Of a DNA stretch of 64,000 bases, positions 32,905-42,133 are shown in pieces. This DNA is from Algoriphagus halophilus (GTDB lineage Bacteria > Bacteroidota > Bacteroidia > Cytophagales > Cyclobacteriaceae). The translations under genes and the position numbers were made by a program. The stretch is taken from contig NZ_FSRC01000003.1 of assembly GCF_900129785.1 (NCBI RefSeq), positions 310,001-374,000 on the forward strand. The letters run 5' to 3'. The notes beneath the pieces were generated by a model. It worked only from the letters and a program-made list of their open reading frames with translations, did no database searches and was not told where the DNA came from. The stretch's first letter is position 1. Each line of letters opens with the position of its first letter.

Positions 32905-34725
32905 TTATCTGCCTGACTGTGTTTCGGTAATCCAAAGATTGATTTCTTCTTCTAACAAATTCAGAGGAAGGGCTCCTTGTTCCAAAATCTTATCATGGAA
33001 TTTTTTGATGTCAAATTGATTTCCTAACTGACTTTCTGCCTTTGCTCTGAGTTCCTGAATTTTTAGCATTCCGATTTTATAACCGGTAGCTTGACCTGGA
33101 ATTACCATATATCGACGTACCTCTGCTTGGATAGCTCCTGGGGCAATAGAAGAGTTTTCTGCAAAATAGTTGATGGCATCTTCTTCTGTCCAACCTTTGG
33201 CATGTAGCCCCGTGTCTGTAACCAATCTAATTGCTCTCCAAATTTCATTAACTAAGCGACCAAAATCGTAGTATGGATTTTTATATTGCCCCATTTCCTT
33301 CGCTAAAGCTTCTGAATACAAGGCCCAACCTTCCACGTATGCATTGAAAAAGAACTGTGTTCGGAATTTTGGAATACTTTCTAATTCCTGTTGAATCGAA
33401 ATTTGCATATGATGACCCGGATTTCCTTCATGATAGGCGACACCTTCCATTGTGGATTTCGGCATTGATTTCATATCGGAAAGGTGAACGTAATAGGTTC
33501 CTGGTCTACTTCCATCAGGAGTTCCTTGAGAGTAATGTTGTGGCGCCCCATCTTGCTCTCGAAATGCTTCTACTCTTCTTACTTCCAATTGAGCTTTAGG
33601 AAGGATTCCAAAGTAGTCAGGTAGTTTTTGAGTAATGGTGTCCAAAAATGCTTTTGAATCATTAAGATATCCCATTCTGCCTTCATCTGTATTAGGATAA
33701 AAAAACTGTGGGTCGGTATTAATAAATTCAAAAAACTCTCTCAAATCTCCTTCGAAGCCAACTTGGTCCTTGATGGCAAGCATCTCGTTTTGAATTCTAG
33801 CCACTTCTTGTAATCCGATCTCATGGATTTCTTCCGCAGTAAGATCAGTGGTGGTGGAGGTTTTCAAACGGAAAGCATAATATTCCTTCCCGTTATCATG
33901 CCGGCTAAGACCAGTAGGCTTATCTTCAAGGTGTTCCAGCTCTGATTTTAACCAGGAAATCAATTCTTCGTAGGCAGGTTTGAAGCCATTTATTAGAGAT
34001 TCTTTTGCCTCACTCAAAAGTTTTTCTTCCTGTTCTTCATTAATTTTTCCCTCTTCCTTTAATTTTGAAATTTTTGAAATGGCGTCATTCCATAAGGCAG
34101 AGTTTTTATCACCTTCCATGAAAGGTGGTCCCTGAATCAAGGATTCAGATTGTTGAATTACATATTCATATGCGAATTTGGGAGGCCTGTATCCTGATTC
34201 TGCTTGAAGCTTGGCTCTTTGTATTAGTTGTTTGATTGCTCGGCCTACTTCAGTGTACCTATTAAACAAGGCTTCTGCATCTGCAATGGAATCTACCTTG
34301 TGAAAATTGATGAGCATCTGAGGCAGGGTAGAATGCATGCTATTCATTTGATTGAAAATGTAGCCAGATCTTCTAAACTCCCAACTCAACACCGCCTGTT
34401 CATATTGGTATTCCCATAGTTTCCAAGAAAGTTGAGCCTCTTTGTTTAGTTGATCGAAAGAAAATTGCTCATGCATTTCTTCCACACTTTTCTTCAACCA
34501 CTCCAATGTTTTCTTTTCTGCCTCTTCGCTCATATCATCGATTTCAGAATAATGATCTTTTCTTCCTTGAGCAGTTAGTTGGAGAGGACTCATTTGTAGG
34601 AGTTCTTCATATTCCTCATCAAACCAAGCATTGATTTCTTCAGATTGATCTAAAGGTACATTGTTTGTTTCGCAGCCTGCTAGCAGTAGGCAGGTGATAA
34701 TTAGACTAAAGAAGTGGGGTTTCAT
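32905..34725 (-). CDS. DUF885-family lipoprotein (putative metallopeptidase)
   Basis: 606 aa with a lipoprotein signal (L-L-L-A-G-C, Cys about residue 18). The body is DUF885: long helices and the diagnostic G-V-A-Y-H-E-G-N-P-G-H-H-M-Q motif near residue 437, with a downstream Y-V-E-G-W-A-L-Y-S-E glutamate region, a layout that resembles gluzincin peptidases. I-N-x-W-F-x-x-x-Y-E-E-x-L and S-P-L-Q-L-T-A-Q-G are typical N-terminal landmarks. A protease role is inferred from the motif. The gene stands alone between the tRNA-Ser promoter and the YihY gene. Confidence 0.85.
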   Translation of the reverse strand: MKPHFFSLIITCLLLAGCETNNVPLDQSEEINAWFDEEYEELLQMSPLQLTAQGRKDHYSEIDDMSEEAEKKTLEWLKKSVEEMHEQFSFDQLNKEAQLSWKLWEYQYEQAVLSWEFRRSGYIFNQMNSMHSTLPQMLINFHKVDSIADAEALFNRYTEVGRAIKQLIQRAKLQAESGYRPPKFAYEYVIQQSESLIQGPPFMEGDKNSALWNDAISKISKLKEEGKINEEQEEKLLSEAKESLINGFKPAYEELISWLKSELEHLEDKPTGLSRHDNGKEYYAFRLKTSTTTDLTAEEIHEIGLQEVARIQNEMLAIKDQVGFEGDLREFFEFINTDPQFFYPNTDEGRMGYLNDSKAFLDTITQKLPDYFGILPKAQLEVRRVEAFREQDGAPQHYSQGTPDGSRPGTYYVHLSDMKSMPKSTMEGVAYHEGNPGHHMQISIQQELESIPKFRTQFFFNAYVEGWALYSEALAKEMGQYKNPYYDFGRLVNEIWRAIRLVTDTGLHAKGWTEEDAINYFAENSSIAPGAIQAEVRRYMVIPGQATGYKIGMLKIQELRAKAESQLGNQFDIKKFHDKILEQGALPLNLLEEEINLWITETQSGR

Positions 34726-34828
34726 TGGAATTTGATTGGTGATGGGCCTTAAAACATGATTAACTATCTAAATATAGTCAATCAAAATAAAAGGAAGCTT
34801 TTACTCATATCGAATGGGGGCTACATGC

Positions 34829-35812
34829 CTAATCATTATTCTTAGTGATAATAGGTTCGTAGCCCTCTTCCTCCTCAAATTCCCTGAGTTTCTTCTCTTC
34901 TTCCACTAAGTCCAGACTAACATTGACTTCAAAACAAACCAATACAATCAATGAAGTGATCAATAACCAAAGCATCAAAGCGATCAAAGTACCAATGGAG
35001 CCATAAAGTTTATTATAACTGGCGAAATTGTTGAGGTAAAAAGTAAAGCCATAAAATCCCAACGTAATCAATAACCCTCCCAAAATTGCTCCTGTAGATG
35101 AGAATTTCCATTTATCATGTACAGCGGGAGCAAACCTGAAAATAAATGCAGTCGCTATGTAAAACATAAACAATAGCACCAGAAACTTTAAAGTAGAAAA
35201 AAGGAAAATCATAAATCCAGAATTAAATACCTGAAGTTCATCTACTCTTTGAATGATCACGCTACCCAAAATCATCACCGTGCTTGCTGCTACAATGGTC
35301 AAAACCAAAAGAAAAACGATACTGGCAGCAATGATTCTGGATTGAAAAAAACCTCTATTTTCCTTGGTTTGATAAACGGAATTGAAAGAATTCATCATGG
35401 ATACCACTCCTTGGGTGGAAGAAAAAAGAGCGAAGAAAAAACCTAAGGAAATCAAGCTTTGTCTGGGTCTGGATACAATATCCATAATCGTGGTTTCTGC
35501 TTGTGAATACAGTTCACCAGGTAATATTTCCTGAACAAAAGTCAGAATGTTTTGAGTGGTTACTATTGGGAAAATATCCTGTAAATAGGGGACAATGTTT
35601 AAAAGAAACAGAATTAAGGGGAACAGGGCCAAGGTAAAGCTAAATGCTACAGAGCCTGCTCTTTCAACAATGTCATCCTTTTGAAGCTGCTGTACGAAAA
35701 TCCGGCCTACGTCGTATAGGTTTTTATCTGGATCTCCAAAATGGACCTTTTGAAAATACTTAGCCTTTTCTTCCAGGCGATTCTGAAATAGTCGAATCTT
35801 TTCTTTGACCAC
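34829..35812 (-). CDS. YihY/BrkB-family inner-membrane protein
   Basis: 327 aa. A cytoplasmic N-terminus is followed by six hydrophobic segments between about residues 55 and 305. Family landmarks are A-F-S-F-T-L-A-L-F-P-L-I-L-F in the first, S-T-Q-G-V-V-S-M-M-N-S-F-N-S-V-Y in the middle, and Y-G-S-I-G-T-L-I-A-L-M-L-W-L near the end. The tail is acidic. YihY proteins were once called RNase BN or BrkB; the transport or other role is unresolved. Last gene of an mltG-thioesterase-yihY operon (12-nt gap upstream). Confidence 0.9.
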   Translation of the reverse strand: MVKEKIRLFQNRLEEKAKYFQKVHFGDPDKNLYDVGRIFVQQLQKDDIVERAGSVAFSFTLALFPLILFLLNIVPYLQDIFPIVTTQNILTFVQEILPGELYSQAETTIMDIVSRPRQSLISLGFFFALFSSTQGVVSMMNSFNSVYQTKENRGFFQSRIIAASIVFLLVLTIVAASTVMILGSVIIQRVDELQVFNSGFMIFLFSTLKFLVLLFMFYIATAFIFRFAPAVHDKWKFSSTGAILGGLLITLGFYGFTFYLNNFASYNKLYGSIGTLIALMLWLLITSLIVLVCFEVNVSLDLVEEEKKLREFEEEEGYEPIITKNND

Positions 35813-35824
35813 AAGTTGCTTTTT

Positions 35825-36229
35825 CTAAAAATATGGATTTAATAAAGCTAATAAATTCTGTGGAGGTCTTGTAGGCTGATGGCTGTCTTTTTTTAAAAAG
35901 GCCAAAGAAGTCCAGCCTTTGGTAATCAGTTCATTTTGTTCATTAAATACTTCGTACTCAAATTTAATTTTTACCCCAGGCATTGTTGGGATGGTGGTAC
36001 GAATGGTTAGAAGTTCATCGTATTTTCCAGGTTTAAGGTAGGTGTAATGACTTTCCAGTACGGGCATCATAACTCCATTTTCTTCCATTTCCTTATAGCT
36101 AAACCCGATATTTCTCATGGCTTCTACCCGGCCTACTTCAAAATACATGGCATAATTTCCATAATACACATAACTCATTTGGTCAGTTTCGGCGTATCTA
36201 ACTCGAACTTGTGTTTCTGAAGTGTACAT
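35825..36229 (-). CDS. Acyl-CoA thioesterase, 4HBT/YbgC-like hotdog fold
   Basis: 134 aa, a single hotdog domain. The 4HBT active-site signature Y-A-E-T-D-Q-M-S-Y-V-Y-Y-G-N-Y occurs at residues 13-27, with Asp as the expected catalytic residue. Central strands and E-x-G-R-V-E-A-M-R follow. It probably hydrolyses short- to medium-chain acyl-CoA in the cytoplasm. It starts 1 nt after the mltG stop and precedes yihY by 12 nt, so it is part of that operon. YbgC-like enzymes are often genetically tied to envelope functions. Confidence 0.88.
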   Translation of the reverse strand: MYTSETQVRVRYAETDQMSYVYYGNYAMYFEVGRVEAMRNIGFSYKEMEENGVMMPVLESHYTYLKPGKYDELLTIRTTIPTMPGVKIKFEYEVFNEQNELITKGWTSLAFLKKDSHQPTRPPQNLLALLNPYF

Positions 36230-36230
36230 T

Positions 36231-37274
36231 TTAATAAATTTTGGCAGCGTTCAGTGCAGCTTGGTACCTTCTCGCATTGGCGTTATGTTGTGCTAAATTG
36301 GTAGCGAAGGCATGATACCCAGAGAAATCTTCTTTTGCACAGAAATAAAGATACTTGTGGTCTTCAGCATTCAATACAGCTTCCAATGAGTTAATGTCTG
36401 GCAAATTGATTGGTCCAGGAGGAAGCCCTGAATATTTGTAGGTGTTGTAAGGACTTTCTATTTCTTTGTGCACATTCAGTACTCGTTTGATCGTGAAATC
36501 TCCTAAAGCAAAAACCAGGGTAGGGTCTGCCTGTAGGGGCATATTCAATCGAAGTCTGTTTAAATAAACTCCAGCAATCTTGGGTCGTTCGTCGGATTTT
36601 TGACTTTCGGACTGAACAATAGACGCCAACGTACTAACCTCTTTTGGATTGAGTCCAATGGCTTCAGCTTTGGATTTTCTTTCTGCAGTCCAAAACGCTT
36701 GATACTCCTTATACATTCGATCAAATAAAGACTCAGGGCTGGTGTTCCACCAAACTTCATAAGTGTTTGGGATAAACATGCTCATGATGGTCTCTTCATC
36801 GAAATCAAACTTTCGAATATAAACAGAGTCTTTTATTAGGCTCAAAAATTGATCTTCATCGATTTCCAGGTTTTTGGTAATCCTTTCCGCTAGATCTTCT
36901 TTGGTTCTGATATTATTAAATGTGATTCTAACCGGTGCCTGGTTACCCGAACGTAGATGTCGCACCAATTCAATATTGGTCATCTTTGGACTGATGATAT
37001 ATAATCCCGGCTTCACTGCTTCCTGATACCCCATGACTTTAGAAACAAATGAAAAGCTTACCACATCATTGATCACTTTGTCATCATACAGCTGATTGCT
37101 CACTTGTTTGAAAGTGGCATTACTTGGTATTTTCAGCGTATAGTTTTGTTCGGTTTCCAATAAAGCATTTGGGCTGAAAAAGACCTGGTAAAAGTAAAAG
37201 GACATAGATATGGCCAACACCGAAAAGGAGATGATCAATACCAGGAATAGTTTATTCTTTTTATCTGTTTGCAT
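36231..37274 (-). CDS. mltG: Endolytic murein transglycosylase MltG
   Basis: 347 aa with an N-terminal membrane anchor (residues 8-31), a LysM-like small domain, then the YceG catalytic domain. The conserved block L-A-S-I-V-Q-S-E-S-Q-K-S-D-E-R-P carries the catalytic-type Glu, followed by V-Y-L-N-R-L-R-L-N-M-P-L-Q-A-D-P-T and Y-N-T-Y-K-Y-S-G-L-P-P-G-P-I-N. It cleaves nascent peptidoglycan strands in the periplasm and is thought to act as a terminase for glycan elongation. First gene of the operon with the thioesterase and YihY genes, divergent from the NUDIX gene. Confidence 0.93.
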   Translation of the reverse strand: MQTDKKNKLFLVLIISFSVLAISMSFYFYQVFFSPNALLETEQNYTLKIPSNATFKQVSNQLYDDKVINDVVSFSFVSKVMGYQEAVKPGLYIISPKMTNIELVRHLRSGNQAPVRITFNNIRTKEDLAERITKNLEIDEDQFLSLIKDSVYIRKFDFDEETIMSMFIPNTYEVWWNTSPESLFDRMYKEYQAFWTAERKSKAEAIGLNPKEVSTLASIVQSESQKSDERPKIAGVYLNRLRLNMPLQADPTLVFALGDFTIKRVLNVHKEIESPYNTYKYSGLPPGPINLPDINSLEAVLNAEDHKYLYFCAKEDFSGYHAFATNLAQHNANARRYQAALNAAKIY

Positions 37275-37363
37275 TTCGCTTCAAAAATAGGGAAAAATCC
37301 TTTCCTAGGAATTACCTGTCAATTCCTACTTTGAATCTTTTTCCTTCCTTTATATTTAACTTC

Positions 37364-37795
37364 ATGAAAACCATATCAGTTTCTTGTGCGATCATAATTC
37401 ACTTAAATAAAGTGCTTGTGGCCAAACGTTCTTCTACTATGAGCCAACCTGGAATGTGGGAATTCCCCGGAGGAAAGCTAGAGCAAGGAGAAAGTCCAGA
37501 AGAAAGCTTAATTCGGGAAATCAAGGAGGAATTAGGGATGGAGGTTTCTGTATATTCCCAATTGACAGTTTCTAAGTATGCCTATTCCGAAGAAAAAATA
37601 ATTGAATTAATTCCATTTATATGTGGCTGGAAATCAGGAGATATTCGTGTTTTGGAGCATGAGAGAGTCGATTGGCTGGAAATAGAAGAGTTAAGATTGT
37701 TAAATTGGGCTCCTGCTGATATTCCAGTTTATAATGAACTTTTAGAAAACTGGCAGGCTTTTCGAAGTAGGAATACCAATAGGGCTAAAAATTAA
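37364..37795 (+). CDS. NUDIX hydrolase of the MutT type
   Basis: 143 aa from ATG 37364; an upstream TTG frame adds 11 residues that do not fit the family. The Nudix box is complete: G-G-K-L-E-Q-G-E-S-P-E-E-S-L-I-R-E-I-K-E-E-L-G, and the preceding W-E-F-P-G-G is typical of (deoxy)nucleoside triphosphate pyrophosphohydrolases. It also contains V-A-K-R-S-S-T-M-S-Q-P-G-M-W. It probably removes oxidised or otherwise unwanted NTPs. The next gene starts 3 nt after the stop. Confidence 0.9.
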   Translation: MKTISVSCAIIIHLNKVLVAKRSSTMSQPGMWEFPGGKLEQGESPEESLIREIKEELGMEVSVYSQLTVSKYAYSEEKIIELIPFICGWKSGDIRVLEHERVDWLEIEELRLLNWAPADIPVYNELLENWQAFRSRNTNRAKN

Positions 37796-37798
37796 CCG

Positions 37799-38428
37799 AT
37801 GGCTGCTGAATTTATTCGTTTGTATGAAGAAAACCCTGATCCCAGAAGGATAAGTCAAATCGTAAATATCTTAAGGGATGGGGGAGTGATTATCTACCCA
37901 ACAGATACTGTTTATGGTTTGGGTTGTGATATCACCAATGTGCGAGCGGTAGAAAAAATCTGCCGAATCAAAGGAATCAATCCCAAAAAGCATAACTTCT
38001 CATTTATCTGTGCAGATCTCAGTAACATCGCCCAATACACTAGAGTTATTTCCAAGCCAGTTTTCAAAATGATGAAAAAGGCTTTCCCTGGTCCTTTCAC
38101 CTTCATTTTAGAAGCGAATACCCAAGTTCCTAAGATTTTGCATAGCAATAAAAAAACCGTAGGAATCCGTGTTCCAAATCATTCGGTACCTAGGATGATC
38201 GTGGAGGAGTTAGGACAACCCTTGTTATCTACCTCCATTAGAGATGAAGATGAAGTAATCGAGTATAGCACGGATCCAGAGTTGATATTCGAAAAGTACG
38301 AACATTTGGTAGATGTAGTAATCGATGGTGGGTATGGTCAAAATGTGGGTTCCACCATTCTTGACTGCTTGGGAGATGAAGTGGAAATTGTAAGACAGGG
38401 GCTAGGAAATGTGGATGATATCATCTAA
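37799..38428 (+). CDS. L-threonylcarbamoyladenylate synthase (Sua5/YrdC/YciO family)
   Basis: 209 aa, a single YrdC domain without the extra Sua5 C-terminal domain. Motifs seen: G-G-V-I-I-Y-P-T-D-T-V-Y-G-L-G-C-D near residue 30, K-x-H-N-F-S-F-I-C, F-P-G-P-F-T-F-I-L, and V-G-I-R-V-P-N-H. It makes threonylcarbamoyl-AMP for the t6A modification of ANN-decoding tRNAs, or belongs to the YciO paralogue branch; sequence alone does not settle which. Operonic with the NUDIX gene. Confidence 0.88.
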   Translation: MAAEFIRLYEENPDPRRISQIVNILRDGGVIIYPTDTVYGLGCDITNVRAVEKICRIKGINPKKHNFSFICADLSNIAQYTRVISKPVFKMMKKAFPGPFTFILEANTQVPKILHSNKKTVGIRVPNHSVPRMIVEELGQPLLSTSIRDEDEVIEYSTDPELIFEKYEHLVDVVIDGGYGQNVGSTILDCLGDEVEIVRQGLGNVDDII

Positions 38429-38478
38429 ATCTTATTGGAGGTTTCCCGTTCAAAATTAGAAAAAGAACATCCAAATTT

Positions 38479-39099
38479 ATGAAGAGAGTCGTAGTTGACT
38501 TACATTTTATCCCATGCTTAGAGTTTTTTACTGCTGTCGTAGATGCAGATGAAATCCTCGTGTCACCTGATGAATTATACCAACGGCAATCATACCTAAA
38601 TAGGACTAGAATTCGCTTGGCAAATAAAGTCGAATCCCTAAGTATACCCATTCAAGGCAGGAGACCAAGACTTCCTCTAAACAAAGTTTTGATAGATTAT
38701 TCTCAAAATTGGCAGAAAATTCATGTGAGAGGGATCCAGTCGGCCTATGGGAAAGCACCTTTTTTTGAATTTTTTTTTCCATATATCGAGCCTGTTTTTG
38801 AGAAAAAACATGCCAGTTTATGGGATTTAAATTATGAAATGCTGACAATATGTCTCAAGCTGTTAAGGTATTCTGGCAAGCTGACTGTTTGCCAAAAGAT
38901 AGATGAAGAACAGGTGGATTTGGACTTAAGAGGGCAAATTAAGCCTTCAGGCTCGTTTTTAGAGCGGGAACTTTACTTGCCTGTACCCTATGCCCAACTT
39001 TTTGGCTCAGACTTTGAGCCAAATTTAAGTGTTCTGGATCTGTTGTTTTGCATGGGAACAGAAGCAAAAAAGCTTTTGTTAAGTTCTGTAAAAAATTAA
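38479..39099 (+). CDS. WbqC-like family protein
   Basis: 206 aa. The fold and landmarks fit the WbqC-like family: an early P-C-L-E-F-F segment, Y-Q-R-Q-S-Y-L-N-R-T-R-I-R, then L-S-I-P-I-Q-G, and W-Q-K-I-H-V-R-G-I-Q-S-A-Y-G-K-A-P-F-F-E-F. WbqC relatives appear in O-antigen and lipid-linked glycan clusters, but also stand alone in Bacteroidota, as here; the reaction is not established. It lies 50 nt after the Sua5/YrdC gene and ends with its own terminator. Confidence 0.8.
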   Translation: MKRVVVDLHFIPCLEFFTAVVDADEILVSPDELYQRQSYLNRTRIRLANKVESLSIPIQGRRPRLPLNKVLIDYSQNWQKIHVRGIQSAYGKAPFFEFFFPYIEPVFEKKHASLWDLNYEMLTICLKLLRYSGKLTVCQKIDEEQVDLDLRGQIKPSGSFLERELYLPVPYAQLFGSDFEPNLSVLDLLFCMGTEAKKLLLSSVKN

Positions 39100-39102
39100 T
39101 GA

Positions 39103-39128
39103 ACAATCCTTAAAAGGATTGTGTTTTT
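39103..39128 (+). terminator. Intrinsic terminator after the WbqC-like gene
   Basis: Perfect 8-bp stem 39103-39110 / 39115-39122 with a 4-nt loop followed by G and five T. It separates the NUDIX-Sua5-WbqC unit from clpC. Confidence 0.75.
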
Positions 39129-39183
39129 AAAACAAATTCGGTAACATACGTACAGGAATATTAAACAATCAGAAAGGAAATAA

Positions 39184-41718
39184 ATGGAAGCTAAATTTTC
39201 AAACAGAGTTAAAGAGGTGATCTCTCTCAGCCGTGAAGAAGCGCTTCGCCTGGGACATGATTATATTGGTACGGAACACCTCTTACTGGGGATGATACGA
39301 GAGGGGGAAGGTGTAGCTGTTTCCATTCTAAAAAAACTAGGAGTGCCTTTGGATGAATTGAGAGGAGCGATTGAAAGAGCCGTAAAAGGTACCGCAAATC
39401 ACAATGTGAAAAATATGGCCAACATACCGCTGACAAGACAGTCGGAAAAGGTATTGAAGATTACCTATTTGGAAGCCAAAATATTTAAAAGCCAACTTAT
39501 TGGCACAGAACATCTATTGCTTTCCATTCTTAGAGATGAGGATAACATTGCCACTCAGATATTAAATAAATTTGATGTCAATTATGACTCTGTAAAAGAA
39601 ATGTTGGAGATGCAATCTGATGGAGGTGCCTCACCTAGAGCAAGAGCAGAAGCAGAGGATGGTGATGAGGATGGATCAAAATTATTTGGTTCTACAGGAA
39701 GTGGTTCTGGCAGTTCAAAAGCAGGTGCTGAAAAATCCCGAACTCCGGTATTGGATAATTTTGGCCGTGATCTCACCAAGATGGCGGAGGATGATAAATT
39801 AGACCCAATCATCGGTAGAGAAAAAGAGATTGAGCGAGTAGCTCAGATTCTTTCCAGAAGAAAGAAAAACAACCCAATTCTTATCGGTGAGCCAGGAGTT
39901 GGTAAAACTGCCATTGCGGAAGGTCTAGCACTTAGAATTGTTCAAAAGAAAGTTTCAAGAGTCTTATTCAACAAACGAGTGGTGACTTTGGATCTTGCTT
40001 CATTGGTTGCAGGCACGAAGTATAGAGGACAGTTTGAGGAGAGAATGAAAGCAGTGATGAACGAGTTGGAAAAGTCTCCAAATGTGATCTTGTTTATCGA
40101 TGAGCTTCATACCATAGTGGGAGCTGGAGGAGCATCCGGATCATTAGATGCATCCAATATGTTTAAACCGGCTTTGGCCAGAGGGGAAATCCAATGTATT
40201 GGAGCAACTACTCTGGATGAGTATAGACAATACATCGAAAAGGATGGTGCCTTGGCACGTCGTTTCCAAATGGTTATGGTGGATGCTACTTCACCTGAAG
40301 AGACCATCCAAATCTTGAATAACATCAAGGACAAGTACGAGGATCACCACAATGTAAATTATACCGACGCAGCCATTGATGCTTGTGTGAAATTGTCTGA
40401 TCGTTATATCTCTGATCGTTTCTTGCCAGATAAGGCGATTGACATTTTAGATGAAGCGGGTGCAAGAGTGCATATCAACAATATTCATGTTCCAGAGGAA
40501 ATCCTTAAACTGGAAGCTGAAGTAGAAGATATCAAAACAGAAAAGAACCGTGTTGTTAAGTCTCAGAAATATGAAGAAGCAGCACAGTTGAGGGATAAAG
40601 AGAAGAAGTTGTTAGAGCAACTTGATGTAGCTAAGATTAAATGGGAAGAAGAAAGTAAGTCAAAGAGATTTACAGTCGATGAAGAGCATGTTGCTGAGGT
40701 GATTGCAATGATGACTGGTATTCCAGCGAAGAGAATCGCTCAGAATGAAGGAGCAAAACTGCTCAACATGAATGAGGAATTGGCTGGAAAAGTAATTGGT
40801 CAAGATGAAGCCATCAAGAAATTAACGAAGGCAATTCAGCGAACGAGAGTTGGACTTAAAGATCCTAAAAAGCCGATTGGCTCCTTTATTTTCTTAGGGC
40901 CAACAGGTGTTGGAAAAACTGAGTTGGCAAAAATGCTTGCTACTTACCTATTCGATAAAGATGATTCCTTGATTCGAATAGATATGTCTGAATACATGGA
41001 GAAATTCTCCGTATCCAGATTGGTGGGAGCGCCTCCAGGATACGTTGGTTATGAAGAGGGTGGTCAGCTTACCGAAAAAGTAAGAAGAAAGCCTTATTCA
41101 GTGGTCTTGCTCGATGAAATCGAAAAAGCGCACCCAGATGTATTCAATATCCTTCTACAAGTATTGGATGATGGAATATTGACAGATGGATTGGGTAGAA
41201 GAGTAGATTTCAGAAACACCATCATTATCATGACTTCCAATATTGGGGTTCGTGATCTGAAAGATTTCGGAGCTGGAATTGGTTTTGCCAACAAGGCTAA
41301 GCAAGACAACATGGATGATGTGGTAAAATCTACTATTCAGTCTGCTTTGAAAAAGGCTTTCAGTCCAGAGTTCTTGAACCGTTTGGATGATGTCGTGGTC
41401 TTCAATTCTTTGACTCAGGAGCATTTGTTCAAAATCATCGATATCAGTTTGAATAAGCTGTTCTCCAGAATTACTGATTTGGGCTACCAAATTGAGTTGA
41501 CAGATAAGGCGAAAGCATTTTTGGCTGAAAAAGGTTATGACCAGCAGTATGGTGCACGTCCGTTGAATAGAGCCATTCAGAAATACCTGGAAGATGCCAT
41601 AGCAGAAGAAATTCTAAAAGGTGATTTGTCAGAAGGGGATGTCATCACAGCTGATTATCCTGGAGAAGGTTCTGAATTGATTATTTCAGTAAATAAAAAG
41701 AAAGAAAAGGCAGATTAA
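39184..41718 (+). CDS. clpC: ATP-dependent Clp protease ATP-binding subunit ClpC
   Basis: 844 aa. Two Clp_N repeats (residues 1-145), first AAA domain with Walker A G-E-P-G-V-G-K-T and Walker [10 protein letters not shown], a short middle domain with a UVR-like motif ([11 protein letters not shown]), and second AAA domain with G-P-T-G-V-G-K-T and [11 protein letters not shown]. The short middle region makes it ClpC rather than ClpB. It unfolds proteins for ClpP and relates to stress proteolysis. A low-complexity Gly/Ser/acidic linker (residues 147-182) follows the N domain. Own terminator downstream. Confidence 0.96.
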   Translation: MEAKFSNRVKEVISLSREEALRLGHDYIGTEHLLLGMIREGEGVAVSILKKLGVPLDELRGAIERAVKGTANHNVKNMANIPLTRQSEKVLKITYLEAKIFKSQLIGTEHLLLSILRDEDNIATQILNKFDVNYDSVKEMLEMQSDGGASPRARAEAEDGDEDGSKLFGSTGSGSGSSKAGAEKSRTPVLDNFGRDLTKMAEDDKLDPIIGREKEIERVAQILSRRKKNNPILIGEPGVGKTAIAEGLALRIVQKKVSRVLFNKRVVTLDLASLVAGTKYRGQFEERMKAVMNELEKSPNVILFIDELHTIVGAGGASGSLDASNMFKPALARGEIQCIGATTLDEYRQYIEKDGALARRFQMVMVDATSPEETIQILNNIKDKYEDHHNVNYTDAAIDACVKLSDRYISDRFLPDKAIDILDEAGARVHINNIHVPEEILKLEAEVEDIKTEKNRVVKSQKYEEAAQLRDKEKKLLEQLDVAKIKWEEESKSKRFTVDEEHVAEVIAMMTGIPAKRIAQNEGAKLLNMNEELAGKVIGQDEAIKKLTKAIQRTRVGLKDPKKPIGSFIFLGPTGVGKTELAKMLATYLFDKDDSLIRIDMSEYMEKFSVSRLVGAPPGYVGYEEGGQLTEKVRRKPYSVVLLDEIEKAHPDVFNILLQVLDDGILTDGLGRRVDFRNTIIIMTSNIGVRDLKDFGAGIGFANKAKQDNMDDVVKSTIQSALKKAFSPEFLNRLDDVVVFNSLTQEHLFKIIDISLNKLFSRITDLGYQIELTDKAKAFLAEKGYDQQYGARPLNRAIQKYLEDAIAEEILKGDLSEGDVITADYPGEGSELIISVNKKKEKAD

Positions 41719-41738
41719 TTTTGTCTTTTGGATAAAAT

Positions 41739-41773
41739 AAAACCCCGAGTCAAAAATGATTCGGGGTTTTTAA
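41739..41773. terminator. Bidirectional terminator after clpC
   Basis: Stem A-A-A-A-C-C-C-C-G-A at 41739-41748 paired with 41761-41770, extended inward by three more pairs including one wobble, with T-runs on both strands. It separates clpC from the convergent small membrane gene. Confidence 0.85.
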
Positions 41774-41792
41774 GTTTTGTTGAAATTTGAGG

Positions 41793-42080
41793 TCACATAG
41801 ATAGAATAAAAAACAAAAAGGCGACAGCTAAAACCACGATCATTTTTTGAGCTTTCTCTTTTATGTTTGGGTCAACTTTTCTTTTTCTTAAAACCAAAAT
41901 AGCCAAGCTTATAGCTACCAGTTGTAATGAAAAGCTCACCCCATTTAATGGGCCCATAGGAGCGTCAACCAAATAAAACTTGCTATTTAATATTGATAAA
42001 GTTCCCAGAACAATTCCGATTATCCCGAAAAGGAATGACCTTTCCAATAATACAGAGTCTGGCTGATTTGTCCACTTCAT
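41793..42080 (-). CDS. Small membrane protein of unknown function
   Basis: 95 aa with three hydrophobic segments (about residues 14-34, 45-63 and 75-93) separated by a basic loop (L-R-K-R-K-V-D-P-N). No family recognised. It ends next to the clpC terminator and begins about 50 nt after the PolX-like gene stop, so it may be cotranscribed with that gene. Supported as real by its hydrophobic periodicity and by the lack of any better reading frame. Confidence 0.55.
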   Translation of the reverse strand: MKWTNQPDSVLLERSFLFGIIGIVLGTLSILNSKFYLVDAPMGPLNGVSFSLQLVAISLAILVLRKRKVDPNIKEKAQKMIVVLAVAFLFFILSM

Positions 42081-42133
42081 AATTGAATTCTTAACTGAAA
42101 GGCGAAGATAGGTAAAGAATGCGAAGACTGAGA

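Noticed and set aside
37282..37289. TATTTTTG on the minus strand as an mltG promoter
   Set aside because: No -33 partner at the expected distance, and it would leave almost no leader before the ATG; not firm enough to list.
41155..41490. 111-codon minus-strand frame inside clpC
   Set aside because: Opposite the highly conserved second AAA domain; composition is that of a reverse-frame shadow.
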